A DNA stretch of 64,000 nucleotides from Pyropia yezoensis (taxonomy: Eukaryota > Rhodophyta > Bangiophyceae > Bangiales > Bangiaceae). The first letter of the stretch is position 1, and each line of letters opens with the position of its first letter. The notes beneath the pieces were generated by a model. The model was not told where the DNA came from. It made no database searches and worked only from the letters and a program-made list of their open reading frames with translations. Position numbers and translations under genes: made by a program. Location of the stretch: the NCBI GenBank assembly GCA_009829735.1, contig CM020620.1:13699420-13763419 (forward strand), read 5' to 3'. This document shows positions 53,822 through 64,000 of this stretch, one piece after another.

Positions 53822-56194
53822 ATGTCGGACCCCCAGGTACCCGGGGGCGAGGACGACCTCCTGCTTGAGGAGGAGGAGGAGGTGATGGTGGACGACGTTC
53901 CCGTCTCTGCCACTGCTGCCGAGTGCTTCTTGGCGAGCTCGTCGGAGGACGAAGGCGACCGGGTAACCGTCCGTGTGGCCCCGGAAGGCGCGCCGGGCGG
54001 ATTGTCGTCCGTGTGCAGCGGCACGACGGCTCCGTCGGGTGGCGGTCAACCGCATGTAGCGGCTGCCCCTACTCCTACTCCTCCGGCGGCCCGGATGGCT
54101 CCTGCCGCCGGTGCCGGCGCGGCTCTACCTCAAGACGGTGCAGCCAGTGTGTCGGGCGGTCGTGGCGGCACCCCGGCCGGGACGGCGGGTCAAGACGGCG
54201 CGGGTGCCCGCCCGGTTGGTGGTGTGTCCGTGGGGGCGGGTAACGGGTCTGCCCCCTCCGTCCCCGTGGTGCCCACGTCGGGCCCGGGTGGCGGCGATGC
54301 TCTGCCCGCGGTGCCGCGGGCGATTGGTGGTCAAGACGTGTCTTCCCCGATGGCGATGGACTCCGGGAGCTACTCCGGGCGGGCGCCTGCCCTTCTTCTT
54401 CCTCGTCGGCCCCGTGCGCCTACGGCACCGGCCCATCTGCCGGTGGGGCTTCCCCCGGCGCCCCCGATTCTTCCTGGTCCCGCCCGGGTTGCCCCGTTAG
54501 GTGGCGGCGTCGCCTTGGCGGCGGGTCAACCCGCCATGTCGATGTCCGACTTGGTGGCTCGGGTTCGAGGCCTAACTGTGCAGGAGTCCATGGACTCCGC
54601 CGGGCGGATGCGGGTGGACTTCCACCAGCCGCGTCACCGTGGAGAGTCCTCCCGGCGCGTCAAGGTGGACCCAAGTTGGGAGCGGGAATTGATGCGGCTG
54701 GTCAACCAGCCGAACGCGGTCCGGGTGGAACATCATTGAGTCCTGAGTCATCCGGACGACCGGATTGCGCAGCTCTGGCGCACCCGGGTGGGGCGCGGGG
54801 AAGTCTTCCTCGACTCCGCCTTCGGGGTATGCGACTTGGTTGCCCCCGCGTTGCCGCGGGAGGTTGACTACCCGGATAGTGCTCGGGGGGTTGCGGCGGC
54901 GGCGGAGCCGGTGGCGTTTGGGGAGACGGTGGGCGATACTTGCCGGTATCCCGGGTTTGAGTACTTCCCGGGGGTATCCCCGTATCTGACGTTGACGGCT
55001 CCGTACCCGCCTATGGCGGGGTTGAAGTCGGCGTCTAGCTGGCGACGCAACCATGGTGTCATGGCGGATGCGTTCCGCACCGATATAACGTGTGCGTTGC
55101 AGACCGGTAACGGTCGCGCGCCGGTGTACACTCCCGTGCGCCCGCTTCTGTGGCAGGAGGGGTGGGAACCCGCCCCTGCTTTCCGGTTTGACACCGGATC
55201 CTTTCTCCGATACTTCAGGAGTGTGTTGGCATCTCGGCCGGTCCACCCGTTGCAGGGGACCTTCACCCTTGAGGTTACCCTCGGGCAGGCTTCCTCCTTC
55301 TTGCTGTCCGTCCGCCGGGAGGGGCGCCTGTGTCATCTTCCGACGGGTGTCTGTCGGCATATCGGGCAGCTGGGCGTAGACATGGTAGCTGCCAAGACCG
55401 GGTTGGCCCGGGAGTTCGAGGCCCTGCTGGCCGTTCACGATGCCGTGAACTGGGCTGGGGTGTTGGCCCTCCCCCTGTACCGGGACCCGCAGGCTGGGGC
55501 TGCCCCCTTGCCTCGTAACTCCTTGCGTATCCGGCGTACTCAGCTGGGTGAGCCCAATTGCCGTGGGTGGGCGTCCACAGAGGCTGTTTCTGACCTGGGT
55601 ATTCCCATGGTTATCCATGACCCTCTTCAGATCCTCGCCCCGTGGTTCGGTAACCCGATACCGATGGCGGTTGGTCGTCGTCCCCGAGAGTGGGACTCTG
55701 CGGGTGGGGCGCCTGAGGTGTCCCGTCGTCGGGCGGAGCCCCGCCGGGTTTACGGTGGAGCCCCTTCAGTGGGGTCCTACCGGGCCTCGTATCAGGCGCC
55801 ACCGGCTCCGGTAGTAGCCGTGTCGGCTCCGGTGGTTCCTCTGGCTGCGCCAGTGTCACCTTTCGCCCCTGTCATGCGTGACGGGGGTCCCCGTCTATGG
55901 TAAGAGGGCGTTGACGCCCTCATTGCCCGTGAGATGCGGGAGGGTCTCTCTGTTAGCTGGGGGGATATCCCCCCAGGTGCTGCGCTGGTCGGTTCCGCGC
56001 GTTGCTTTGGTGGCGTGTTGGACCGCCTCCAGACAGCTCTGGAGGACGTGGAGGCTGGCCGCAGCACCCTCGTCCAGCTATGCACCGAGGTAACTCGGGC
56101 GATTGACCGTCATGAGATTGCCGACCGGTGGAGCATGGAGGTGTACGCGTTTACGCGTGAGTGGCCTCCCTCGGGCAGCGGGTCTACCCACTGA
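53822..56194 (+). pseudogene. Antisense ORF of element D, broken by two stop codons
   Basis: One frame from ATG 53822 to the stop at 56194 would have 790 codons, but TGA at 54737-54739 and TAA at 55901-55903 interrupt it. The first part begins with an acidic run (MSDPQVPGGEDDLLLEEEEE) and is then Ala/Pro/Gly-rich. The middle carries SFLRYFRSVL, RLCHLPTGVCRHIGQLG (near 55325) and a following helical region, corresponding to FGSVL and LWHLP of A and B. The last part is helical. Position and orientation match the other families. The two stops lie between conserved parts and there is no frameshift, which suggests simple decay after loss of use. Confidence 0.7.
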
Positions 56195-56645
56195 CGAGTG
56201 CTATTGTTTGTGAGGGAGAGGGACCCGGTGACCCTTATAGTGGCCGGGTAGTAGTGAGTATAAACTCATCCCCCGCTGGGGCGTTTGCATGATACCAATG
56301 CCTGCCTTTGGGGAGTGCCCCGTCTGACTTAGCCGTGGCCTGCCTCGGTTCCTTCTCGCGCCCCCCAACCCATCCTGGTTGGTTAATACTCATGAAGGTC
56401 AACCTTCCTTGGTCCGTCACTTGCCCCATGGATGAAGGTGTACATTGGTGTAAGCCTCAGGTTACTTTGAAATTATCGGAGTTAGTCATCTCCTTCAAGT
56501 AAACTTCTAAGAGTCAGTAGCTTACTTAGTTTGCCTAAGTCCGCTCCAACTTAGTGAACCTAAGTCTTGCCGAATCCATGTGACACCCTACTTAGTAGGT
56601 ATAAGCCTCACCCCCCATCAGCCGAAGTCGGTGTCGGTTGGGTTG
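56195..56645. other. Spacer between antisense ORF and pol of D
   Basis: About 450 bp with no frame of interest; in A, B and C the same spacer is only 111-145 bp. Confidence 0.5.
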
Positions 56646-59600
56646 TTACAGTAGGCCTCGTCGCCTCATGTAAGGCATGAGAAGTTGGCGGGGTATATTT
56701 GCCGCTTGTTCCCAGGTGGGTGAGTCGTATCCGACCCACATCACCTTGACGTACCAGGGTCCTGGTAGGTCCGGGTCGGTGTGTCCGACCACGCTCTCTA
56801 CATGGTATGGAATCCCATCCGGTCCCACCAGGTCATCTGACCGGTGGGTTGTAAGAGCTTCATGTAGCAACCCAGCCGGTACCGGCTGAGGCTGCTCCGG
56901 CTTCGGAGCAGGTGTCACATCATCGAGGTTGATGCGTTGTATCTCCGTATCGGAGTGCAGGATGACAGAGTGATCATCTCTGTGTAAGATCTGGTACGGT
57001 CCCTTGACCGGTTGCATAGGCTTGTTCCCTCGGAACTTCTGGTGTCTGATGTAGACCCAGTCACCTGTTACCAGGGTTGCGTTGCGTACTCGTAGCCGGG
57101 CGTCAAATTTCTTCTTATATCGAAGTTGTGTACGGTCAAGGGCACCCTTGAGCTTGGGTATCATCCACGATAGCTTGGCCAACCAAGCTAAGTGGATCCG
57201 TTCGGCCGGTCGGCCCTTCGGTATATCATACGGAGTGCATCTACCCGGTGGCAGCGTCAGGTTACCGACGCCTATCGGCATGACCCATTCCAGTGGGGCA
57301 ATGCTGGTACTCCGGTGGGGCCTGGCATTGTATGCCAGGGTCAAGACGGACAGAAGCCTGTCCCACGTTTTCGTGTGCTCTGCCACATAGCATTGGAGCA
57401 TCTTGACGATGGTGCGGTTGAACCGCTCCACTTGCCCGTTGGATTGCGGGTGGTAGTCGGATGCCCGTCGGGGTTCGATGCCGAGCATGCCCAGGACCTT
57501 AGTGCAGAATGCTGACGTAAGGTTTGCTCCGTTATCGGACAGGAGTTGCTTCATTACTCCGTAAGCACTGATCCAGTAGTCAACCACTGCGTTCATGATG
57601 GTGTAGGCCGTATCGTTCGGGATTGCTACTGCCCGTGACAGCTTAGTAAAGCGATCCGACATGACCAGGATGTGCCTGTTCCCTTCTTCCGTTACCGGAA
57701 GCGGCCCGAGTATGTCGATAGCGACTTGCTCGTTGGGCCCATCCGGGGGGAACAATTTCATAGCGGATGCCCGCCTATGAAGACTCATACGATTCCGTGC
57801 ACACAGGTGGCATCCCCGCACGTGGTCGATTACGTCGACGGCCATTGCTGGCCAGAAGAAGAACCTTCGCATTGCTGCGAACATGCGTGAACCCCCCGGG
57901 TATCCGGCTGTGGGGTTCTCGTGTTCTCGTTCCATGACGGCTTGCCGTAAGGACACGGGAACCACGACTTGATGCCGTCCATCGGCGGGTGCCCGCCGGT
58001 ATATGAGTCCGTCCTCGTTCTCGGAGAAGATGCCGGCCGTGCCGGCCAGGAGGTAAGCACGATGGCGTGTACAGTCATCGTCATTGGCCTGTGCCTCGCG
58101 GAAGTCCGCGAGGGTCAATGGGCACGCACGGTGTGCCATGGTATGGTCAACCATACCCTGGGTAGCATTACACACCATGCAAACTGGTACAACTGGGATG
58201 TCCTCGTCCACCTCTCGGGTATCCCCGCTCGGTGTATCGAGTCGCGACAGCGCGTCTGCCAGATGATGGGTAGAGCCGGCCTTATATATGGTCCGGTAGT
58301 CGTGCTCGGCCATCTTCAGCCTCCACCGGGCTAGCCGACCGTGGCTGTCGGAATCCTTGTCACCAAGGTTGAGAAGCCATCGCAAAGATTCGTGGTCGGA
58401 CCTCACGATGAACCTGGAACCTTCCAGGTATGGCCGGAGCAGTTGCACTGCCCATATGACTCCGAGGCACTCGCGCTCGGTGGCACTATAGTTACGCTCA
58501 GCCAGGTTGAGTATCCGGCTGAAGTACCCTCCCGGATGTAGGTCCGGGATAGCACTATCGGTACCGATGATAGTCTCTCCCTGTGACAGGGTGCATCCCA
58601 CTTGGGTATCGCAGGCATCGACGTCGATGACGAAGGTCCCGCGTCTATGCGGCAACGCAAGCACGGGTGGGGCTAGCAGAGCTTGCTTGAGCAGCTCGAA
58701 TGCCTCTCCCTCGCTGGGCGAGGGAGGTTGGAGTACCTTTGGCAAGGCGCTGCTCGTCAGAACCGTTAACGGTTTGGCTATACGAGTAAAGTCCTTGACG
58801 AACCGTCGGTATACGTTGCACATTCCCAGGAAGCTTTTCAGCTGTGTCTGGGTGGTCGGGTATCGCGCATCCCGGAGTGCCCGGGTATTAGCTTCGAGCA
58901 CTCCCAGTTTACCTGGTGTGATCTGGAGACCCAGATACTCGACGGTCTGCTGGAAGAAGGCGCACTTCTTGAGGCGCAGGGTTACCCCGGCGTTCCGCAA
59001 GACGGTGAGTACCTCGTCGACATGTTGCACATGGTCATCCATGTTACGCGAGAAGATGATGACGTCGTCCGAGTACACCAGGCAGTTACGCCACTTGACT
59101 CCCGACAGTATAATGCCGATGGCCCGCTGGAGCGTGGCGGGGGCGTTGGACAATCCGAAGGGCATCCTTAGGAACTCGTACCTGCCACTGTGACAGACGA
59201 ACGCCGTCTTGGGGATATCCTCCTCCGCAACGGGGATCTGCCAGTACCCGGCATTGCAGTCGATAGTGGTAAACACTGTGGCTTCCCCCAGCGAGTCGAT
59301 GCACTCGTCCATCCTTGGTAAAGGGTATGAGTCTTTCTTGGTAACCAAGTTGAGGCGGCGATAATCGATGCAGAACCGAGGGGTTTGATCCTTCTTCGGT
59401 ACGATAACGACTGGGGCGCCCCACTCCGACATCGAAGGTCGGATCACTTTAGCTTCGCTCATCCTCTTCACTTCTCCATCAACAATCTCTCGTTGCATAG
59501 GTCCCGCGCGATGCGGTTGCGACCGGGCTGGTCGAGCACCTGGTACCAGGTCTATACGGTGGTGGGTTGCCCCAATGGTACCCAGGGCTCCGCCGGTCCA

Positions 59601-60832
59601 CATGACGTCATGCTTTCGTAGCATCCGTCGTACCCCTTCAGCTACCGAAGGGGGAAGGTGGTCGAGGTCAGCCTCGGCCAGTGCCTTCAAGGCTTCTTGG
59701 TCCTTTGGCGGAATGTCCGCCGGAGCTGTCGATGGGTTAGGCTTCCCGTCATCGGGTTGCTGCCGCTCGGTGGTCTCGGCGACCGCCAGGACCTCAAGTG
59801 GTTCCACTTGACCTTTCTTGTCAGGGGTAAGGATATCTCCTTCGTAGAGCTCGGCGATCCCGAGGATAGTTCCCTTCGGAAGGGTGACTGCCTTACGGCG
59901 ATTGCTCGCCATCACGAGTAGTGATGACCCCCCCGCTGGGAGGTCTACGATACCGTTGGCCACGGTCAACCCATGGCGCTTGTAGGTTCGTAGGTTGGAC
60001 TGGACTCTGGAGATGCCTACGAGGTCACAGTTAACCGGGAGGACGGTCTCCGATAACGGCTCAAAGCGAGTCCGCTTGGCCAGCCGGGGTGTCTTCGGTT
60101 CTACGCTGGCGTATACCTCAGCCACGTTAACATGGCTCCCTTGTAGCGTCAGGTCCCTGACGATAGCTGTCTGTCCTCTCTTCGTCCCGTCGGCCTCTTG
60201 CAGCTCGACGGTCCTCCGGCCCGGCCGGATTGCATCAACTTGAACGTTGATGAAGGTGCACCCCAGTATGCAGGGCACAGATAGAGTCTCACACACCAGG
60301 AAGTCAACTTCCGTACTGAGCTCCCCGATGGTGACCCGCAGCGACATCGCTGCGGTCGTACGAATGAGACGACCATTCGCATCCTTGATCGTGGGTCCCC
60401 GAGAAACTCTGACTCGCGGAAGCCACTTGTCCGGGAGGGTATCCTGCCGGATCAGGTTAGGTCCAGCCCCTGTATCCAGTACAGGGTAATACGATCGGGT
60501 CGACTGGGGGTCAACCCCCAGTGTGGCTGATACCTTGAAGTTCTCCAAGGTGAACAGTACATGGCCTACACCGATATCCGGTGTAGCTCGGGCATCCTGG
60601 ACAGGGCCCTTGTCTGGTTCCCTGTGACGGGGCTTCCCGTCTTCTTCTCCCAACCTTGGTGGTTGGTCATCAATCCCCTGACGCCGTATCGTCGGGGCCG
60701 GAAGGTGTACCCGGGCGTTGATGCGGCGTCGGCTCAACCGCGCTCTCCGAGGGGCTTTCCCCGCAGCAGGCCGGGGTGGCTTGCTAGGGTCACCCCAGAG
60801 ACCCCGTGTCGTTCTTCCTCTTACTAGTTTCC
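56646..60832 (-). CDS. pol: Pol polyprotein of element D
   Basis: The frame is open from the gag overlap to 56646. Numbered from the TTG at 60737 (1,363 codons): protease LDTGAGPN with DTG at 88-90; RT with LRMPFGLSNAPAT and then VYSDDVIIFS. The active-site Leu is replaced by Ser at residue 556 (codon TCG, 59070-59072). RNase H (DVDACDTQVG) and an integrase HHCC finger (EHENPTAGYPG has Tyr at the second His position; CHLCARN) follow, then a DDE core (AIDILGPLP, SDNGANLTS, GQVERFNRT). The C-terminal chromodomain is MWVGYDSPTWEQAANIP. The Ser in YSDD and the missing His suggest a damaged copy despite the open frame. Confidence 0.9.
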
Positions 60833-61191
60833 CGTGCTCGGCCGGGTACTATCTTCCGGGACATCCGGGAGAGGATGTGCCTCCTCGACTGCCAGTACTC
60901 CCCCTGGAGCTTGCTGCCTACCCGGTGCCGGGCCTCTGGCGGGATACCCCCCAATGGATGCCTTGCGTTGCGCCGCTGCCCGTCGAGACTCCTCCGGGAC
61001 GAGCGGGCATGAGGACACCCAGTGTTGGGGGTCTCCGCACAACATACATCCGGACGTGCCGGCCGTCCCGGGCGTCCGCGTCGGGTTGGATCCATAGGTC
61101 CGGTTGCCTGCCTCGGGCGCCCGAGTGCCTGCCCATTTGGTAGGCCTTGGGTCCCGGTGCCAACCGGAACATGGACTCCCCCAGCCGGTTG
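60824..61191 (-). pseudogene. gag: C-terminal gag piece of element D with zinc knuckle
   Basis: It encodes CMLCGDPQHWVSSC (CCHC spacing 2-4-4), then ends STGN-stop at 60824. It is separated from the rest of gag by the solo LTR at 61192-61732 and is also out of frame with the N-terminal part once the insert is discounted. Confidence 0.75.
60827..60833 (-). promoter_or_regulatory. -1 frameshift heptamer GGGAAAC of element D
   Basis: G GGA AAC is in the zinc-knuckle frame and is followed directly by TAG. A -1 shift enters the pol frame, open from here. A short GGGTC/GACCC stem lies about 22 bases downstream, further than usual. Confidence 0.6.
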
Positions 61192-61732
61192 TGTGGGAGA
61201 TTGGGCCGGAATTCGGTACCAATACTTTGAAGATTCGGGTCAAGTGGACCTGACCGGAAGTCGAAATTCACCCGACCCACGATGGTGAAACTTCTGACTT
61301 CTGGACGGAAATTCGACTAGGACTTCCGACATACTAGAGCAGGGTAATGCTGCTGGTATTTGTTTCTTGGGATTTTTGCACGGGAGCCAGACGGATTTCT
61401 ACGCTTTGAGTTCTTTGCATGTGGAGTGATATGATTGGTTTGTTTGAGGGTTCATTTTCTGAGTGTTTTGAGGGGTTGCGTGAGCGTGTGAGGAGGGTTG
61501 ATAAGGAGGGACAGCAAGGCGGGGAGGGCCCACCTTGGCTGGCCAAGCAAGAAAACACCGTCTGGCTCCGACACATCTTGTTCGTGCCTTGGTGAGTGAA
61601 CCCGCTCACCACACGCAAGAAGCGTTGTCCGGTTGTTTGGAGGTGCTTGCTTCCGGTGTCCCAAGTTGGGATATCGGCAGTTCTCCCTCTTCCTTCCCTG
61701 ACTCGGGGTTGGTGCTTGGGAGTACTGCTACA
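61192..61732 (+). repeat. Solo LTR of family B (541 bp) inserted in gag of D
   Basis: It runs from TGTGGGAG to TGCTACA in plus orientation. The target duplication GGTTG occurs at 61187-61191 and 61733-61737. It is diverged at scattered sites from the LTRs of element B. No internal sequence remains, so it formed by LTR-LTR recombination after insertion. Confidence 0.92.
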
Positions 61733-63431
61733 GGTTGGTTCTACCAGCGATGTGCGGAGGTGCCTTCGTACGCACTGCCCATGTCAACAGGGGTTGGTGG
61801 GGGTTACCCGTAACCGGGGCATACCCCGTAGTCCGCACATACGGGACGCGCCGTCCCGCTCCCTCGTTGACCTGGAACTGGGTCCCAGCCGGGGCGATGT
61901 GCGCTACCGTCCCATGCTCATCGATCACCGGCATCGCCGGTTGCAACAGGTGGCCCTGTCAGTCGACTAGAGGTTCATCCTCACCCGTCGGGGTATGTTC
62001 GGTCGCCACCAGTACTAATGCGGCCTTACGTTCCACCTTCTCTTGCTTCGGTACCGGGGTAAGACTGGGCTTGCCTCCCTCACCCTTGGGCTTCGGGGCC
62101 AAGGCGCATTCCGGGTGTAGCACCCGGTAGGCGTCCCATAGGGACTTGTACTTATGCATCAGTCGACTGAAGTTCGTCCGGGCCGTATTGGCTCCCCGTG
62201 CGGATATCCGCACGTAGTTGGGTACTCCTTCGAACAGGATGGCCCGTAGTTCCCCTTCGCCGAGGAGCTTCCCCAGCTCGTAGTCGAGCTCTTGGATCCG
62301 GCGTCCAAACATCTCCTCATCCTCCCAGGACTGGGCGGTGGCGGTGCGAAGGGCCCGATAGTGGTCTTCACACTTGTCCTCACTGAGGTAGCTGCTAAGC
62401 AGCTCCTTCAGAATACCACGGTAATCCATGGGGGTGGCTGCGACCCTCCTTCCCGGCATCGAAGATGCCTGGCGGAGGATGCCTCGGACCTGTTCATCAA
62501 CAAAGAACGGGAGGATCTCCAGTGCCAGCCCCTCGTTGACGAGTGCCTTGTCCGCGGCTGCCTTGAAGCTAGTCAAGAAGCCAATGACCGCCAACGGGCG
62601 TCCGTTAGGGCCCCCAAACACAGGGACTCCCTTCATAAAGGTCTGCATAGAGCGGATCGCTCGGTGCGAGGTCGTACGCATCGATTCCGATATGGTAGTG
62701 GATCGGTCCTCCAAACGATAACGTTCAGGAGTAGGTACCGACCTGAAAACTTCGTTGACAATCTCCGTGTCCGCGTCCTGGATGTCCAGTCGCTTGGCCA
62801 ATTGATGAGTAAACTCATCGGACTCCATCCGCTTCAGTAAGCTCGCAGTAACCTGCGCTGTCATCGCTTGCACCAATGACGCTGGAACCTCCGGCGTCGG
62901 CGCCTCGTGTACCCGAGTTGCCTGGCTTCCGTCGTCGAGGGGGTAATGGGAGACGGTACCGTCTCCCCCCATCGCCGACTCTGTTCCGGCGTAAGTATCC
63001 GCCGGACCATGTCCGCGGAGCCCGCTCTGGGTGCTCCGAGCGTAGCGCTCCGTGTGGCTACGCTCCAACTCAGCCAACGAGTCGGATCCATAACCCGCCG
63101 TTTCCGGGGGTTGTCCAGGAGTAGCAACACCGGGGTTGACCCTGGTGGACCCCGAAAGTAGTCCGGCCGGTTCGAACCGTACCGGTGTGGGAGGGCCCCG
63201 ACGGGGTACCGTCGTATGGCGTGCTGACATCAGCACAGCCATTGCGTCCTCTGTACGCTCTTGACGGGCGTCGAGCCCGGTGAACCGGGCCTCGATGCGA
63301 GCCAATGATGCCATCAGGGAGTCCTCTGGTGAAGGTGGCGGCGGCGTGAGGTCGGCAGAGGACAGTTGCGGCGGTTCACCGCCCCCGGCCGTCCGTGCCG
63401 TACCAAGCGTCGATCCGGCACCGGAAAGCAT
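61733..63431 (-). pseudogene. gag: N-terminal and central gag of element D
   Basis: The frame starts at ATG 63431 (MLSGAGSTLG) and is open for 490 codons to a TAG at 61959-61961. The same frame continues another 70 codons up to the solo LTR, so the TAG is probably a nonsense mutation. A Pro/Ser-rich N-terminus and ARIEARFTGLDARQERTE are followed by a capsid-like region (PVFGGPNGRPLAVIGFLTSF, EEMFGRRIQELDYELG). It is equivalent in place to gag of B and C but clearly diverged. Confidence 0.8.
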
Positions 63432-63752
63432 TGGCGTCTCAATGTTGTCGATCGGGTTACCGATCCCGGTTCCCGGGTTCAGCTCCGGGGTCGGCGTCGA
63501 CGCCGATCCGTCATCTTAAACGTTCCCCGTCTCTTGGTTAGACATAGTCTCAATCAGTCAACCGACGTAACAGTCACCACGAATAAGAGAGCGAGGGGGT
63601 AGTTGGGGGAGAGTAACCGTAGATCGCAGCCAAACGCAACCACTCAAAACAATCAAACAGATCGCAGCACCACGAGTACAAGAAAAGGACTGGATCCCTA
63701 TCCGTGTGCCAGGGCCGAAGACAGCGTCACCACAAGTGTGACGGAAACCCGT
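63432..63752 (-). other. Gag leader of element D
   Basis: About 320 bp between primer site and gag start, no ORF of note. Confidence 0.5.
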
Positions 63753-63769
63753 CCCCTGCTGCTCCACCA
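63753..63769 (-). other. Primer binding site of element D
   Basis: The minus strand reads TGGTGGAGCAGCAGGGG, one base inside the LTR; identical to A and C. Confidence 0.75.
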
Positions 63770-63770
63770 A

Positions 63771-64000
63771 TGTAGCACAATAGGTATCCGCTGCACGTCC
63801 ACTCTCAGGGAACACTCACGAAAGGGGATCGGCACCAACGTCACCAGGAGGCCAAGGTTGCTGTCCTTGGGGCGCAAGCCACGGAACCAAGAAGGGAGCC
63901 GAAATGGGAGGGGTTTGTTGTTCTACCTTGGCCGGCGGTGGATTCGCCGCCGGCCCCATCGTTATAAACCCTCGGAGACACTACGAACTACCCTCCACCC
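63771..64000 (-). repeat. 5' LTR of element D, partial
   Basis: It aligns with 52874-53103 with about six substitutions and no indel; the remaining 131 bases should lie to the right of the window. Confidence 0.88.

Larger units (their letters stand above)
52874..64000 (-). mobile_element. Element D, older Ty3/gypsy chromovirus, right end outside window
   Basis: D is in minus orientation. The left LTR is complete; the right (5') LTR is cut by the window after 230 of 361 bases. Over these 230 bases the two LTRs differ at about six sites, so D is older than B, C and A2. Gag has a premature TAG, a further frame change and a solo LTR insertion. The antisense ORF has two nonsense codons. Pol is open but has YSDD in place of YLDD. 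D is probably dead. Confidence 0.9.

Overview
This is a GC-rich nuclear (eukaryotic) window. Cytosolic ribosomal proteins eS21 and eL43, a spliced SR-type RRM protein and a secreted Hint-domain protein identify it as eukaryotic. High GC, few and short introns (two seen, 325 and 340 bp), chromodomain Ty3/gypsy elements and KDZ-like transposase fragments suggest a unicellular or simple alga. A bangiophyte red alga (Porphyra/Pyropia type) is my best guess, but that is inference. No bacterial, CRISPR or tRNA features were seen.

Layout. 1-1173: 5' part of a Hint (Hedgehog-type autoprocessing) protein on the minus strand. 1174-3474: no convincing gene. 3475-28386: a nested retrotransposon block. 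The outer element A1 (5.0 kb when the inserts are subtracted) is split by two complete elements, B (5951-16186, target duplication CGCTG) and C (17357-27005, target duplication GAGCC). 28387-31470: degraded KDZ-like DNA transposase pieces. 34256-43000: a gene island with a phytase-like secreted protein, an SR splicing factor, eS21, a 208-bp near-perfect hairpin and eL43. 46634-47102: an old solo LTR of family A. 47388-52405: A2, a complete young copy of family A with LTRs identical by eye and target duplication CTCTA. 52874-64000: element D, an older Ty3/gypsy element leaving the window on the right, with a solo LTR of family B (target duplication GGTTG) inside its gag.

The notable system is shared by all four Ty3/gypsy families (A, B, C, D). 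Each carries a long ORF of about 640-790 codons in the antisense direction between pol and the 3' LTR, convergent with pol. The proteins are divergent, but A and B are clearly homologous. C and D keep a shared L-[WC]-[HF]-L-P block in a similar context. In family A, gag, protease, RT, RNase H and the integrase core are gone, yet the antisense ORF of the young copy A2 is intact. This suggests a trans-mobilised element whose main intact product is the antisense protein. LTRs of C and D carry a TATA-like box pointing towards this ORF.

B, C and D share a second device. gag and pol are in different frames and meet at the slippery heptamer GGGAAAC directly at the gag stop, as expected for -1 programmed frameshifting. 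In B a perfect 7-bp stem-loop lies six bases downstream.
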